Notes under the pieces: model-generated
Told to the model about the DNA's origin: nothing
What the model saw: the letters and a program-made list of their open reading frames with translations, nothing else
Databases searched by the model: none
Shown: piece after piece, positions 44,603-54,309 of the stretch
Position numbering within the stretch: the first letter of the stretch is position 1
Layout of the letters: each line of letters opens with the position of its first letter
Source of the DNA: an uncultured Verrucomicrobiae bacterium
Lineage (GTDB): Bacteria; Verrucomicrobiota; Verrucomicrobiia; Limisphaerales; AAA164-E04
NCBI GenBank assembly: GCA_951813855.1
Contig: OX638380.1
Span: forward strand, 1,318,876-1,382,875
DNA: 64,000 bases
Direction: 5' to 3'
Program-made: the position numbers and the translations under genes

Positions 44603-45421
44603 CTATCGCTTCCCTTGGGGGGCGTAAGGAGTCGCGTAAATTAAATGGCTCTCGAGATTGCCGACGATCAATTGCAACTGCCGACTCCGATAGCAGGCTC
44701 CATTGTCGCCATAAAGTCGCTGAGGAACCCCCCGGCGCAAGATCCCTTCCTTGAGCGTCAGAAGGAAAGTCTTTTCGGTCTCCTCATAGTAGAACTCGGC
44801 ATGAGGAAGGAGCCGAGTCGCATCGTCGAGGAGAGCGATCAGATAGGTCTTGCGGCGGCGTCCCTGGTCGTCAGAAACTCGTGGGCCGTGGAGCACATCG
44901 CTCAGCCACATTTCCCCAGCGTAGGTGAATTGGAATTTACGCCGATCCTGGTGGGCGGCAGCCGGTTGGCGGGTCATCAACCCTTCGTCGCGGAGCAGAC
45001 GATTGACGGTGGTTTCCGGCAGCCGCTCGTCCTCGGGCATTCCTGCCGTCTGCCGGGCCTGCTTGATCACCAGTCTGACGCTTAACTTCGGTTGCTGGCG
45101 TTTGATCGCCAACAAAATCTCGGTCGCTTCAACCGACAGCCGACGGCGCTCGCCGTGATCGCTGCGGGGTTTCGGATACAGGGAAGCGATCCCGACGGCG
45201 GAATCGTACCTCCTGAGCCAATCCCGAATGGTCTGCCGAGCCACGCGAGTCCGATTCGTTCCGGGAAGATTCCATTCTTTCGCGAGGAGTCGGCTCATCT
45301 CCTCGCGATACTCCGGGGTTCCCGGAGTCAAGTGACAGAGTTCGGCGATCACCAGGTAACGAGAAAGCGCTACCTGCTCGGCATACGAGTCGGGTTTCTG
45401 ATTCTGATTTTGGTCTGGCAT
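44603..45421 (-). pseudogene. DDE integrase-type transposase, C-terminally truncated
   Basis: 272 codons. A helix-turn-helix region (RVARQTIRDWLRRYDSAVGIASLYPKPRSDHG) is followed by an rve-type catalytic domain: FTYAGEMWLSDVLHGPRV (first Asp), ALLDDATRLLPHAEFYYEE and LYGDNGACYRSRQLQ (second Asp). It stops at TPYAPQGKR, exactly where family members continue with GKIERFF and the catalytic Glu. So a frameshift or deletion at 44603-44620 removed the last catalytic residue and C-terminus. With the upstream small gene it makes the remnant of a two-gene insertion element; no terminal repeats could be identified. Confidence 0.8.
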
Positions 45422-45508
45422 AGTTTTCCGGCTTCAGCCCCCGTTGGAGCCGCCGAATCAAGCTATGCCTCACTCCCCAAAAAATGTCGTTACGCTTGTT
45501 CTGTGGGG

Positions 45509-46099
45509 TTACTCGGATGAAATCGGCCTTGGCCGGCCGCAGCAAAGCCGATCCGGCGAGCCGAGTTCTTTCAGGCTGCCGTGAAGTTGTCGGCGCAAAT
45601 AAAGCAAGAGATCGTTCTTGCCCAGCGCTCGCCGCATCGCCGTCACCGTCACTTCGCAACCTTGGAACATTTCGATCAAACGTTCCTTGGCCACTGCCAG
45701 AGTGCGATGCAACCGTTTCATCCGTCGTCGCAACCACCAATCGGATTGCCGCTGGCCGTTAGGCGGACTCGAACGGAACTGCTCCGCCGCCTTCCCCGCA
45801 CCCAGTTTTTCGGCCGCCGCAACTTGGTCTTCAAATTCCTGTAACGTACCGGGATGCTGGGCGGCAAAGAATTGGGGAAGCAGCGAAATGGTGACCGTAC
45901 CTTCATCCCGGCGACAGATAAACCGCGCTATTCGCGTCTTGTTCTGGCCGTCGGGAGCGTAACGCTCATAGGTGCCGTGACGCTCTAACCGACACTGCCC
46001 GTCAGAATGTACGGGACACTTTTTCAAGCTTGCCTGTCGCCAAAGCTTATTGCTATGGTACTCCTCGTAGGAGCAATCATTCTGAAAACTGGTTTGCAT
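45509..46099 (-). CDS. DUF6431-like accessory protein of the truncated transposon
   Basis: A 196-residue protein. The N-terminal part has a zinc-ribbon-like set of cysteines (KKCPVHSDGQCRLERHGTYERYAPDGQNKTRIARFICRRDEGT) then LPQFFAAQHPGTLQEFEDQV, the pattern of small DNA-binding partners that precede integrase-type transposases in this kind of element. It lies 87 bp upstream of the transposase fragment on the same strand. The frame appears intact but the element is not, so it is probably no longer functional. Confidence 0.6.
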   Translation of the reverse strand: MQTSFQNDCSYEEYHSNKLWRQASLKKCPVHSDGQCRLERHGTYERYAPDGQNKTRIARFICRRDEGTVTISLLPQFFAAQHPGTLQEFEDQVAAAEKLGAGKAAEQFRSSPPNGQRQSDWWLRRRMKRLHRTLAVAKERLIEMFQGCEVTVTAMRRALGKNDLLLYLRRQLHGSLKELGSPDRLCCGRPRPISSE

Positions 46100-46590
46100 G
46101 CCTGCCGTGGCCCGGCGGTCTTATTAACCGCGCGGGCTTTTCTTACGCCTGTGATGACTGTCGCTACTCCTCCCCTACCCAGAAAAGGCATTCTTCCGAG
46201 CAACTCTCCCGTGCCGAACTCAGGAAGCCTCTGCCGGTGACCAAAGGGTTCTTCCTAAAGGTGAAAGAAGACTCCTCGGTAACTTCTCTCCCAGCCGCTC
46301 AGGAGGGCCGTCGAGTTCGGATATTATCCGAAATAAACTGAAAAAAAACGCACGATTTCCCGAAATAACGTGGCGAGTAACACATAGGGGATTTCGCCGA
46401 AGTAGTTGGAGAAATCACCGTCTAATTCTTGACGACGTGGTGCGGTCACCGGTATTATCTGATCAACGGCCTCCTTGGCTCCGTATTCCGCTCAATAAAC
46501 ATCCTGCTCGAATTCCAATTCTGGTTCAAATCAGGGGCCATACATGCATCGCGCTGTCTGATCCGCCCAACTCCGCTGGCAGGGAATGAC
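46100..46590. other. Non-coding region, no gene seen
   Basis: About 490 bp between the transposon remnant and the decayed sulfatase copy. Short frames only; there may be very worn sulfatase-like sequence towards its right end. Confidence 0.45.
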
Positions 46591-47368
46591 TCATGCATCC
46601 CGAACACCCGCGCTTTCTCCTCCATTCTACACAGTCGATGTATTTGCAGTTCTTCTCCGATCGAACCTCAAAGGATAAACAACCGCCGGATCTCACGGTG
46701 GCTTCATCTTCGAATCTAATCATATCGTCGACAAATTACTGAATAACCTACGTCATCCGGAACTGACCGAGAATACCCTCGTCATCATCACCAGCGATAA
46801 CGGGCCTGAAGTCACGTCCATCTACCACATGCGCCAGACGTTCGATCACGACGGGGCCCGGCCTTGGCGCGGCGTGAAACGAGACAACTGGGAAGGCGGT
46901 CACCGGGTTCCCCTGATCATGCGCTGGCCCGGCCGCATCCCCAACGGAACGCAAACGGATCAAACCGTTTGCCTCACCGACCTGATGGCCACTTGCGCCG
47001 AATTAACGGACTTTCAGCTGCCACGAAACGCCGGCGAAGACAGTATCAGTTGGGTTCCCCTCTTCACGAATCCGGACACGCCGGTTCAAACCTGGACTTT
47101 GCACCAAACGATTTCGCTCGCTCTCGCCATCAGAAAAGGCCAATGGAAATACCTTGATCTCCGAGGATCCGGGGGTAACGACTATACGCGGCGGCAACTG
47201 TCGCCGTTCGCCTTGGAAGAAACCGAACCCGCTGCTCCGGGACAACTCTACGATTTGGTGAAAGATCCCGGCGAAACCACCAACCTTTACTTCCGGCATC
47301 CCGAGATCGTCGCCACCATGAAAAACCAACTCGAGGTATTTCGGCGATCCGGCCGCAGCGCCCCCTGA
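46591..47368 (+). pseudogene. Sulfatase gene fragment, decayed 5' part and well-kept 3' part
   Basis: From ~46591 to ~46800 the DNA aligns weakly, with frame breaks, to the sulfatase region around HPFFLFHSAQ through DNGPEV at 30850-31050. From ~46812 to the stop at 47368 it is almost identical to the sulfatase 3' end (from TSIYHMRQTFDHD to GRSAP). The signal peptide, metal site and formylglycine motif are absent, so it cannot work. The longest frame starts at an internal ATG at 46829. The jump in similarity suggests recent gene conversion or a new duplication over an older paralogue. Confidence 0.85.
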
Positions 47369-47977
47369 AAATGGGATTCTCGCTCGGTCGGAAGATCCGC
47401 TCGTCACGGCCGGAGCGAGCGCCAGATCGAACCGCCCTCGACCAACTAACGCGCCACACTTTTGCCGTTGTCGAATCCGTCTCGATTCGGCTGCCAAGTG
47501 TGCCGTGCCCCCCGTCGTCGATGCTCGGCCTGCCCGAAATCCAATCTCGCCGCTGCGGCCTATCACTTTCAAAACGACCGGTAACCCGGAATTTGATACC
47601 GAAACGAACCGGGATCCCCCTCCGCCTAGGGGCAACCCTGATCTCCTCGAATCACCGCCCTGCTTCCGCCCTCGCTTCTGCTCGCCGGGCAAAGGACAAC
47701 CATTCGGCGAGGCCACCGCCCGATCCGTTCCATAACGTTCCGATCAAAATCCGTCACCCCGCCACCCATAAGCGAAACCGGATTTGAGGAGGAAAAATGA
47801 ATGAGAACGACCCCGGGGATAACGCCGAAACCAGTAATAGTCTCGATCGCCACAATCCGAATAGTTTTCGGCAACCATTTCCGGCTTGACAATCATTCCC
47901 CCAATCCACTAACTGAAGGGCGAGACTAAGCCTCTTGGTGAATCTGCCATCGAGGCGAATAGTCAGATGGATTTTGA
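46812..47977 (+). repeat. Segmental duplication, copy 2
   Basis: Direct repeat of 31060-32222, including ~600 bp of non-coding DNA after the sulfatase stop. The last shared bases (agtcagat) lie just before the pseudopilin gene at 48006. Differences are scattered substitutions. Confidence 0.9.
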
Positions 47978-48005
47978 ATGGGTTGTTGTGGCGTCCCGTT
48001 TAGCT

Positions 48006-48914
48006 ATGAACTCAGCTGCCGAAAAAAATCCTCGCGTAACCGACCGAATCCCCTCGAAGGAAAGTGGGTTCACGCTCATCGAACTGTTGGTGGTCATCGC
48101 CATCATCGCGATTCTCGCGGGCATGCTGCTCCCGGCCCTCAACAAGGCGAAACTCAAGGCTCTCAGCGCCAATTGTCTCAACAACCAGAAACAGTTAATC
48201 CTCGCTTTCATCATGTATGCCGACGACAACGAAGATGAAATGCTGTACTGGCTCCACCAAGACTCATTGAAGGTTAACAGAGGTGGAGGTTTTTGGAAAG
48301 GCCCCTTCAATGACAGCGGCGCCCGACAAAATCCTACCCCGAACATGAGTCTGACCGTAGCGCAGCGCAATGTCGAAAACGGACTCCGCATCAGCGAAAT
48401 CTACCATTACGCCAGTACCCTTAACGTTTATCATTGCCCCGGAGACCTTCGCACCAAACACCTGAAACCCGGTAGCGGCTGGGCCTATGTCAGTTACTCC
48501 AAGGCAAACGGCATGAACGGCGGAAATTGGCAAGACGGCGCACAGCCGCCCTACAAGAAAACCGCAGAAATCTACGGCCCTTCCGAAGCGATGGTCTTTG
48601 TCGAGGAAGCCGATCCTCGACACTACAACTTAGGCCCTTGGGTGATCAATGTCGGCTCCAACGAAGGAGCTTTCGGATGGGTAGATCCTTTCGCCATTTT
48701 CCACGGCGATCTAAGCAGTATTTCGTTCGCGGACGGCCACGCCCAAGATCGCAAATGGACGGACGCCCGAACGATCGACGCCGCTCGCAAATCGGCTAAC
48801 GGCACCCCCAGCTTTAATTGGCTAGGGGGCAACTTCCGAAATCCCGATTTCGTCTGGGTAGCCAAGAATTACAAACACCGGAATTACCTGCAGACGGCTA
48901 TCAGCCGCTATTAA
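48006..48914 (+). CDS. Pseudopilin-like protein with prepilin signal and H-x9-DG motif (paralogue 1)
   Basis: A 302-residue protein. The prepilin signal is [20 protein letters not shown], with cleavage expected after the Gly of ESG. The helix continues as [23 protein letters not shown]. The C-terminal part has [12 protein letters not shown], an exact H-x9-DG motif of the DUF1559-type pseudopilins that are expanded in Planctomycetota and Verrucomicrobiota. Chosen start: the ATG at 48006 gives a 24-residue stretch up to GFTL, the same as in the second copy; the ATG at 47967 lies in duplicated DNA. Likely part of a type II secretion-like or surface apparatus; the exact role is unknown. Confidence 0.9.
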   Translation: MNSAAEKNPRVTDRIPSKESGFTLIELLVVIAIIAILAGMLLPALNKAKLKALSANCLNNQKQLILAFIMYADDNEDEMLYWLHQDSLKVNRGGGFWKGPFNDSGARQNPTPNMSLTVAQRNVENGLRISEIYHYASTLNVYHCPGDLRTKHLKPGSGWAYVSYSKANGMNGGNWQDGAQPPYKKTAEIYGPSEAMVFVEEADPRHYNLGPWVINVGSNEGAFGWVDPFAIFHGDLSSISFADGHAQDRKWTDARTIDAARKSANGTPSFNWLGGNFRNPDFVWVAKNYKHRNYLQTAISRY

Positions 48915-50398
48915 TTCCATCGGAGAATAGACGACGGCCCGTGAGCCATTGATCGGTTCACCGACCGTTGTCGGCTTCCCGGATTCCGCGGGGAAGCGCT
49001 GTGCAGCACTCCCTCCGTTCATCGTTAATGGTCGCCTGCTAATCAGCGGAATCGCGATCGCAACTCGAAACCGTTCTTCCTCACACCGAACGGAACCATT
49101 GTTCTGCGACTGCCGCGCGGCGGTAAACCATCGCTTGGAAAACGATCCCGTTCTCGTCGACTCTCGACGAAAGGCACGCCCGCAAACGACCCTAATCCAA
49201 GGCAAATTCCGCCGCTCGCCGACTCGTATCATCGCCTCGGCACACCATCGAATGATCGATGCATTTGATGCCGTCCTCAGTAATCGGATAGAACCATCAC
49301 TGAAACGCCCATTCCGATCCGTCAACGTGACCGATGAACCCAGCTGATCCGGTCTTTTAACCCATCGGCCAGCGGCAAACAGGAAACGCGTCCGATAACT
49401 GACGCTATACTGAACGCGGGAACCGAAGAAACGTAGTTCTCTCTAGATACAGCTGCGAAGCACGGCGGACTCCTCGGTCGGATTCCAGACCTCGTTCGCC
49501 ACGTGATATTCGGCTCGGCGGACTACCGAAAATCACCCGCTTCGTCGACCAGATCATCACACTCGGCCCTTCGCCAAGCCGACGACGATGGCCTGAAACT
49601 TGGCCGGAGATTATCACGGATCGGTAGTTTCAGGCTACCGATGACGTTCACGCTCATCGCAATCGGCACCGGGAGAGTTCAACAGGTGTTCGATCCCATC
49701 AGTCGTCTGAGTTAATTCCGACCCCAATGTCCCCTGAGCCGCCGGATCGCTCAACCATGAGTTCGGTAAATCAAGGTCGACGCCAGTCCTGGGATCAGCC
49801 GAGCACCGTATGGAACCCTGACCCTTGGGTTCGCGGAACGAAAACTCCCCAACCATCGACGGTCGCCTCCGTGGCTTCGACGCAGGAACCCAACCGGACG
49901 TTCAGGAGCCGAACCGATCGCAACCGGGGCCGAAGAATCGTTCGTTGCAACCGTCTGGAAATCAGACTTTCCGTTGCAGGAAATGCCCCCATCCCGAAGT
50001 TTTTGAACCGAAGACCGGTGTCGTCTTTCCGTTTCTTTGATTAGGCTAATCGCCCTGTTGCTCGTTCGAACGGCATTCTGAACCATCGCTGATCAGTTCA
50101 TGATCGAATATTCCGTTCGCACTCTCAACTCCCAGCAAACGACCGGGGGCGGCTGGTCCGCCGCCCGGTCGAAGAAACTGCCTCAGGCAGCCATCCCTTC
50201 TCGCAAGTGAAAACGTCGGGAACGCAGTTACGATAAAAAGCCAATGATGAGAGGATCGAAGACAATTCGATAGGCCTTGATCCATTTTAGAATTGACAAG
50301 TTGACCCTATTCCTCTACCAGTGCACCGGCTCCCGAGTCCCAGCTAAATTGCGTAATCGGAAGGGTGCCGAAGCGACAGGCGGTAGACCTTGTTATTC
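48915..50398. other. Long intergenic region, no gene seen
   Basis: About 1480 bp between the two pseudopilin paralogues. Frames on both strands are short and Arg/Ser-rich, with no motifs. It may be the decayed remains of a gene duplicated with the pseudopilins. Confidence 0.5.
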
Positions 50399-51307
50399 AT
50401 GAGAACGTATTCCAGCGAAACATTTGACGCGACCGATCGAACCCTCTCAACGAGGAAGGGATTCACGCTCATCGAACTCTTGGTGGTCATTGCCATCATC
50501 GCTATTCTCGCGGGCATGCTGCTTCCGGCCCTCAGCAAGGCGAAACTCAAGGCTCTCAGCGCCAACTGCCTCAATAACCAGAAACAAATGATCCTCGCCT
50601 TCATCATGTATGCCGACGACAACGAAGACGAAATACTGTACTGGTACCACCAAGACTCATCGAAGGTCAATAGAGGAGGAGGTTTTTGGAGAGGCCCCCT
50701 CAATGACAGCGGCGCCCGACAAAATCCTACCGCGAACATGAGTCTGACCGTGGCGCAGCGCAATGTCGAAAACGGACTTCGTGCCAGCGAAATCTACCAA
50801 TACGCCAACACCCTGAACGTTTATCATTGCCCCGGAGATCTTCGCTCCAAGCACTTGAAACCCGGTAGCGGCTGGGCCTATGTCAGTTACTCCAAGGCTA
50901 ACGGCATGAACGGCACAGGCGATAACAACTCACCGCAGCCGCCATACAAGAAAACCGCAGAAATCTACGGCCCGTCCGAAGCGATGGTTTTCCTCGAGGA
51001 AACCGATCCTCGGAGTTACAACCTCAACACTTGGATGTTGCGTGTCGGCCCTAACGAAGGAGATTTCGGGTGGACTGATCCGTTCGCCGTTTTCCATGGC
51101 GACCTCAGCAGTATATCGTTCGCGGACGGCCATGCGAAAGATCGTAAATGGACGGATGCCCGAACGATCGACGCCGCTCGCAAATCGGCTAACGGCACTT
51201 CCAGCTTTTATTGGCAAGGGGGCAACTTCCGAAATCCCGATTTTGTCTGGGCGGCCAAAAATTACAAACACCGGAAGTACCTGCAGACGGCGATCAGCCG
51301 CTATTGA
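50399..51307 (+). CDS. Pseudopilin-like protein with prepilin signal and H-x9-DG motif (paralogue 2)
   Basis: A 302-residue protein closely similar to the one at 48006 over its whole length ([72 protein letters not shown]). Differences are spread through the sequence, with the first ~20 residues least alike. The equal length and strong similarity show a gene duplication. Starts at the ATG at 50399; the TTG nine bases earlier is less likely. Confidence 0.9.
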   Translation: MRTYSSETFDATDRTLSTRKGFTLIELLVVIAIIAILAGMLLPALSKAKLKALSANCLNNQKQMILAFIMYADDNEDEILYWYHQDSSKVNRGGGFWRGPLNDSGARQNPTANMSLTVAQRNVENGLRASEIYQYANTLNVYHCPGDLRSKHLKPGSGWAYVSYSKANGMNGTGDNNSPQPPYKKTAEIYGPSEAMVFLEETDPRSYNLNTWMLRVGPNEGDFGWTDPFAVFHGDLSSISFADGHAKDRKWTDARTIDAARKSANGTSSFYWQGGNFRNPDFVWAAKNYKHRKYLQTAISRY

Positions 51308-51455
51308 TTCGAACGCCGATTAGCCCCAGCCTGCAGACCGCTGATCGTCACCGGCGTTTTGGCAGCTTCCGGCTGCCGATCCTCGAGAGCCCAAGGGGCG
51401 GCACACTTCAGTTCGGGAAGCGAGCCGCCAAAAACGTGCGGCCCTATCGGAGGCC

Positions 51456-52940
51456 TTACTCCGAATCCGCTCCGAGTCGGCGACGCTTTTCCGGCCAAGA
51501 CAGGTTGCGATCAAATATGGTGCCGAAGCGCCGATAGCCGTGGTAGGGCACGGCCTTTTCGTTCCAGTTTTCCAGTTCCCGATCGTAGGCTCGCCGCATC
51601 GCTAACAATTGGGGCCGAGATTCCGGGTCCGAAGACAAGTCGCTTAGTTCCCAGCGATCGGCCGCCAAATGATAGAGTTCTTCGGTAGGCGTGAAGCGGC
51701 CCGCGCCGAACGGCCAGAACACGTATTTCCATTCCCGTGAAACCACCGAAAGGCTGTGAACGGGTGCCGGGCCCCAAACGTTGATTAACGCCAACCGCTC
51801 CCGAACCGATTGCGCCGGATCGCGATAAAGCGGCACCAGGCTTCGACCGTCGATATCTTCCGGGATCGGTACCCCCGCCCATTCCAGAACGGTCGGAGCG
51901 AGATCGATGTTGCCGGTCAGCGACCGGCAACGACGCCCTTGACCATTTAATTCCGAATGGCGCGGATCGTATACGATCAACGGCACCCGCGAGGCTTCCT
52001 CGTAGGGCAAGACTTTCGAACCGTATCCGTGCGAGCCGCAGAGAAAACCGTTATCGGACGTGTAAACGATCACGGTGCGGTCGGCGACGCCCGCGTCTTC
52101 CAACGCTTCCCTGATCATCCCCAAGGCCACGTCGATGGCGTAAATCTGCTGATGATACCGGGCCATGACCCGATCGTAGTCGGTTTCGTAACCCCATTCG
52201 GCAAAGCGGACGTATTGCCGGCCTTGGCGGCTCTGCAGGGAAAAATGTTCTCCGTATCGCCGGCCGTAATTTGGCGGTTTGGTGAAGGTGCGATTCGCAT
52301 AGAGCAGATCGTATTCCGGATCGGGCGTCACGGGACGATGCGGCGCCTTGAAACTGAGGGACAAACAAAAGGGACGGTCTTGCGCCGCGCTGTCCCGAAT
52401 GAAATCGCTTCCGAAAGCGCCGTAGGCCCGGGTCGAGTGAGGGTATTCGGCCGCGTAGCGTTTCATCGAAGGGTTGCGCCCGGTTTGATAATAGGTCTGT
52501 CCCGGTCCTCCGCCCCAACGATCGAAATCGGCCGACGGCAACCTGCCGGGCGCACCCGGAGCTTCGGACACCAGAAATCCGAATTTCCCGGCGAAAGCCG
52601 TGCGATACCCCGCCGCCCGCAACAACACCGGATAGGAACGCGACCAGTGCTCGCTGAGGAGCGGGCCGTGCTCGAAATTGCAACCGGTGCGATACTCGTA
52701 ATTGCCGGTCATGATGCTGGCCCGGCTGGCCATGCAAATTGCGGTCGAAACGTAATGACGATCGAAAATCAATCCGTCTTGGGCCAATCGATCCATTTGC
52801 GGCGTCTCGACGTCCGGAACCCCGTAACAACCCATGGACCAAGTCGTCTGATCGTCCGAAAGCAACAGGATAATGTTGGGACGTTCGTCGCCGGCGACCG
52901 GGTTCGCCAGTAACGCAAGCGAGATTATCCAGCGCTTCAT
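51456..52940 (-). CDS. Type I sulfatase
   Basis: A 494-residue secreted sulfatase. Signal peptide 1-~17 (MKRWIISLALLANPVAG). Metal-binding NIILLLSDDQTTWSMGCYG at ~22-40 and the formylglycine motif C69-M-A-S-R (a C-x-A-x-R variant), with YTSDNGFLCGSHG later. Substrate unknown. The ATG at 52940 overlaps the stop of the PQQ-propeller gene (ATGA), so the two are coupled. The open frame continues upstream to 53750 only as a shadow of the propeller gene. Confidence 0.93.
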   Translation of the reverse strand: MKRWIISLALLANPVAGDERPNIILLLSDDQTTWSMGCYGVPDVETPQMDRLAQDGLIFDRHYVSTAICMASRASIMTGNYEYRTGCNFEHGPLLSEHWSRSYPVLLRAAGYRTAFAGKFGFLVSEAPGAPGRLPSADFDRWGGGPGQTYYQTGRNPSMKRYAAEYPHSTRAYGAFGSDFIRDSAAQDRPFCLSLSFKAPHRPVTPDPEYDLLYANRTFTKPPNYGRRYGEHFSLQSRQGRQYVRFAEWGYETDYDRVMARYHQQIYAIDVALGMIREALEDAGVADRTVIVYTSDNGFLCGSHGYGSKVLPYEEASRVPLIVYDPRHSELNGQGRRCRSLTGNIDLAPTVLEWAGVPIPEDIDGRSLVPLYRDPAQSVRERLALINVWGPAPVHSLSVVSREWKYVFWPFGAGRFTPTEELYHLAADRWELSDLSSDPESRPQLLAMRRAYDRELENWNEKAVPYHGYRRFGTIFDRNLSWPEKRRRLGADSE

Positions 52941-54187
52941 TGTTCGGAAATACAATAGAGCCGGCTCTCGGTTCGAACGATCAGGGCGTCGCCCGTTACG
53001 GCCGGAGTCGCGAAGATCCGTTCGCCGAATTCGTTGATCGCGAGAGTTTCGAAAACCTTGCCGGTGCGCAGCACCGCCATCCGGCCTTCTTCGGTGGCCA
53101 CGTAGATGCACTCCGCCGCGATGATCGGCGACGAAGAAACGTTGCCTCGCACCCGCTCCTGCCAATGCCTCCGGCCGGTCTTGGCGTCCACGCAACTGAC
53201 CAGGCCCCCGTCGGAGACGTAGTACAATTCCTCTCCGAAGACGAGCATCGTAGGCGTCAACGGCACGCCGCGCGTACTCTTCCAGGTGACGTGCGTCTCG
53301 GTGATGTTCCCCTGCCCTCCACTCCGAATCGCCAACAAACTGGGACGCTGAAATCCGGTGGCGACGAAGAAGTGACCGTGAGCGTAAAGCGGCCGGGGAA
53401 CTACCGAATAGCCTTGGCCGTAATCGACGCGCCAGATTTCCCGGCCGTCTTCCGGGGCGTAGGCGAACACCGCGCCGCTGGCCGGACTGACGATTTGCGT
53501 CTGACCGTCCACCGAAAACACCGAAGGGGTGGAAAACGAAAATTTCCGGGTGGCGTCCGTGCGGCGAATCTGTTGCCACACCAATTCGCCCGTGTCGCGA
53601 TTCAAGGCATACAGGGACGGATCTTCCTGGCCGTCGGCGCTGTATATCAGTTTGTCGTCGACCAAAATCGGCGAACTCCCGTTGCCGTGCACCGGTTCGT
53701 AACCCAAAGAGTTCTGTTCCCAAAGAATCTTGCCCTGATAATCCAAGCATACCGTGCCGAAATGCCCGAAATGAGCATAAACCCGATTCTCCGCGACGAT
53801 CGGGGTCGGACTGGCGTAACTGTTCTTGGCATGCTTATAGGAATTTCCCTCGAGCGAGATGACGTCCTTGGCCCAAAGTTGCTTCCCCGAATCCACTTGA
53901 TAGCAGAGCACTCGCAGGCTGATGGGACGCTCCCGATCGTCCAATATTGCCGACGTCAAAAAAATACGCTGATCGCGAACCACCGGCGAAGACCAACCGT
54001 GCCCCGGCACGGCTTGCTGCCACCGAATGTTTTCGGTGGCGGACCAACGAATCGGCGGCGAACCGGTTCGAGATATCCCGGTACCGTCGGCACCCCGAAA
54101 TTGAGACCAAGCAGGCAATATCTCGGCTCCCAGCGAAACCGAACCAAGAAGCGCCAATCCGATAGCCGATAAGATACGTGTGGTCAT
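52937..54187 (-). CDS. PQQ-type beta-propeller protein
   Basis: A 416-residue secreted protein. Signal peptide 1-~21 (SAIGLALLGSVSLGA), then WSQFRGADGTGIS, typical of superphylum PQQ-like propellers, and repeated blade motifs such as LRVLCYQVDSGKQLWAKD, LYALNRDTGELVWQQ, VFAYAPEDGREIWRVD, LVSCVDAKTGRRHWQE. No catalytic dehydrogenase residues could be picked out, so it may be a binding or assembly protein. It is coupled to the downstream sulfatase by an ATGA overlap. The ATG at 54187 is chosen as it directly precedes the signal peptide. Confidence 0.88.
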   Translation of the reverse strand: MTTRILSAIGLALLGSVSLGAEILPAWSQFRGADGTGISRTGSPPIRWSATENIRWQQAVPGHGWSSPVVRDQRIFLTSAILDDRERPISLRVLCYQVDSGKQLWAKDVISLEGNSYKHAKNSYASPTPIVAENRVYAHFGHFGTVCLDYQGKILWEQNSLGYEPVHGNGSSPILVDDKLIYSADGQEDPSLYALNRDTGELVWQQIRRTDATRKFSFSTPSVFSVDGQTQIVSPASGAVFAYAPEDGREIWRVDYGQGYSVVPRPLYAHGHFFVATGFQRPSLLAIRSGGQGNITETHVTWKSTRGVPLTPTMLVFGEELYYVSDGGLVSCVDAKTGRRHWQERVRGNVSSSPIIAAECIYVATEEGRMAVLRTGKVFETLAINEFGERIFATPAVTGDALIVRTESRLYCISEQ

Positions 54188-54309
54188 TTTCCTGCCGGAC
54201 AAACTACCGGGAGGGCCGCCGAGATTCAACCCCCGCCCGCCGCTTCCCGGTCATCGTCCGATTTCGTGATTCACTATCGGCGGCTCGACCGGTAGGGTCC
54301 GGGGGCGAT

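Noticed and set aside
48822..49325. A 167-codon minus-strand frame
   Set aside because: Overlaps the pseudopilin 3' end in antisense and has an unconserved Arg/Ser-rich composition.
52941..53750. N-terminal extension of the second sulfatase to 764 residues
   Set aside because: This part lies in another frame of the propeller gene; the ATG at 52940 starts a signal peptide and overlaps the upstream stop as ATGA.
52940..54172. A 410-codon plus-strand frame
   Set aside because: Antisense shadow of the PQQ-propeller gene.
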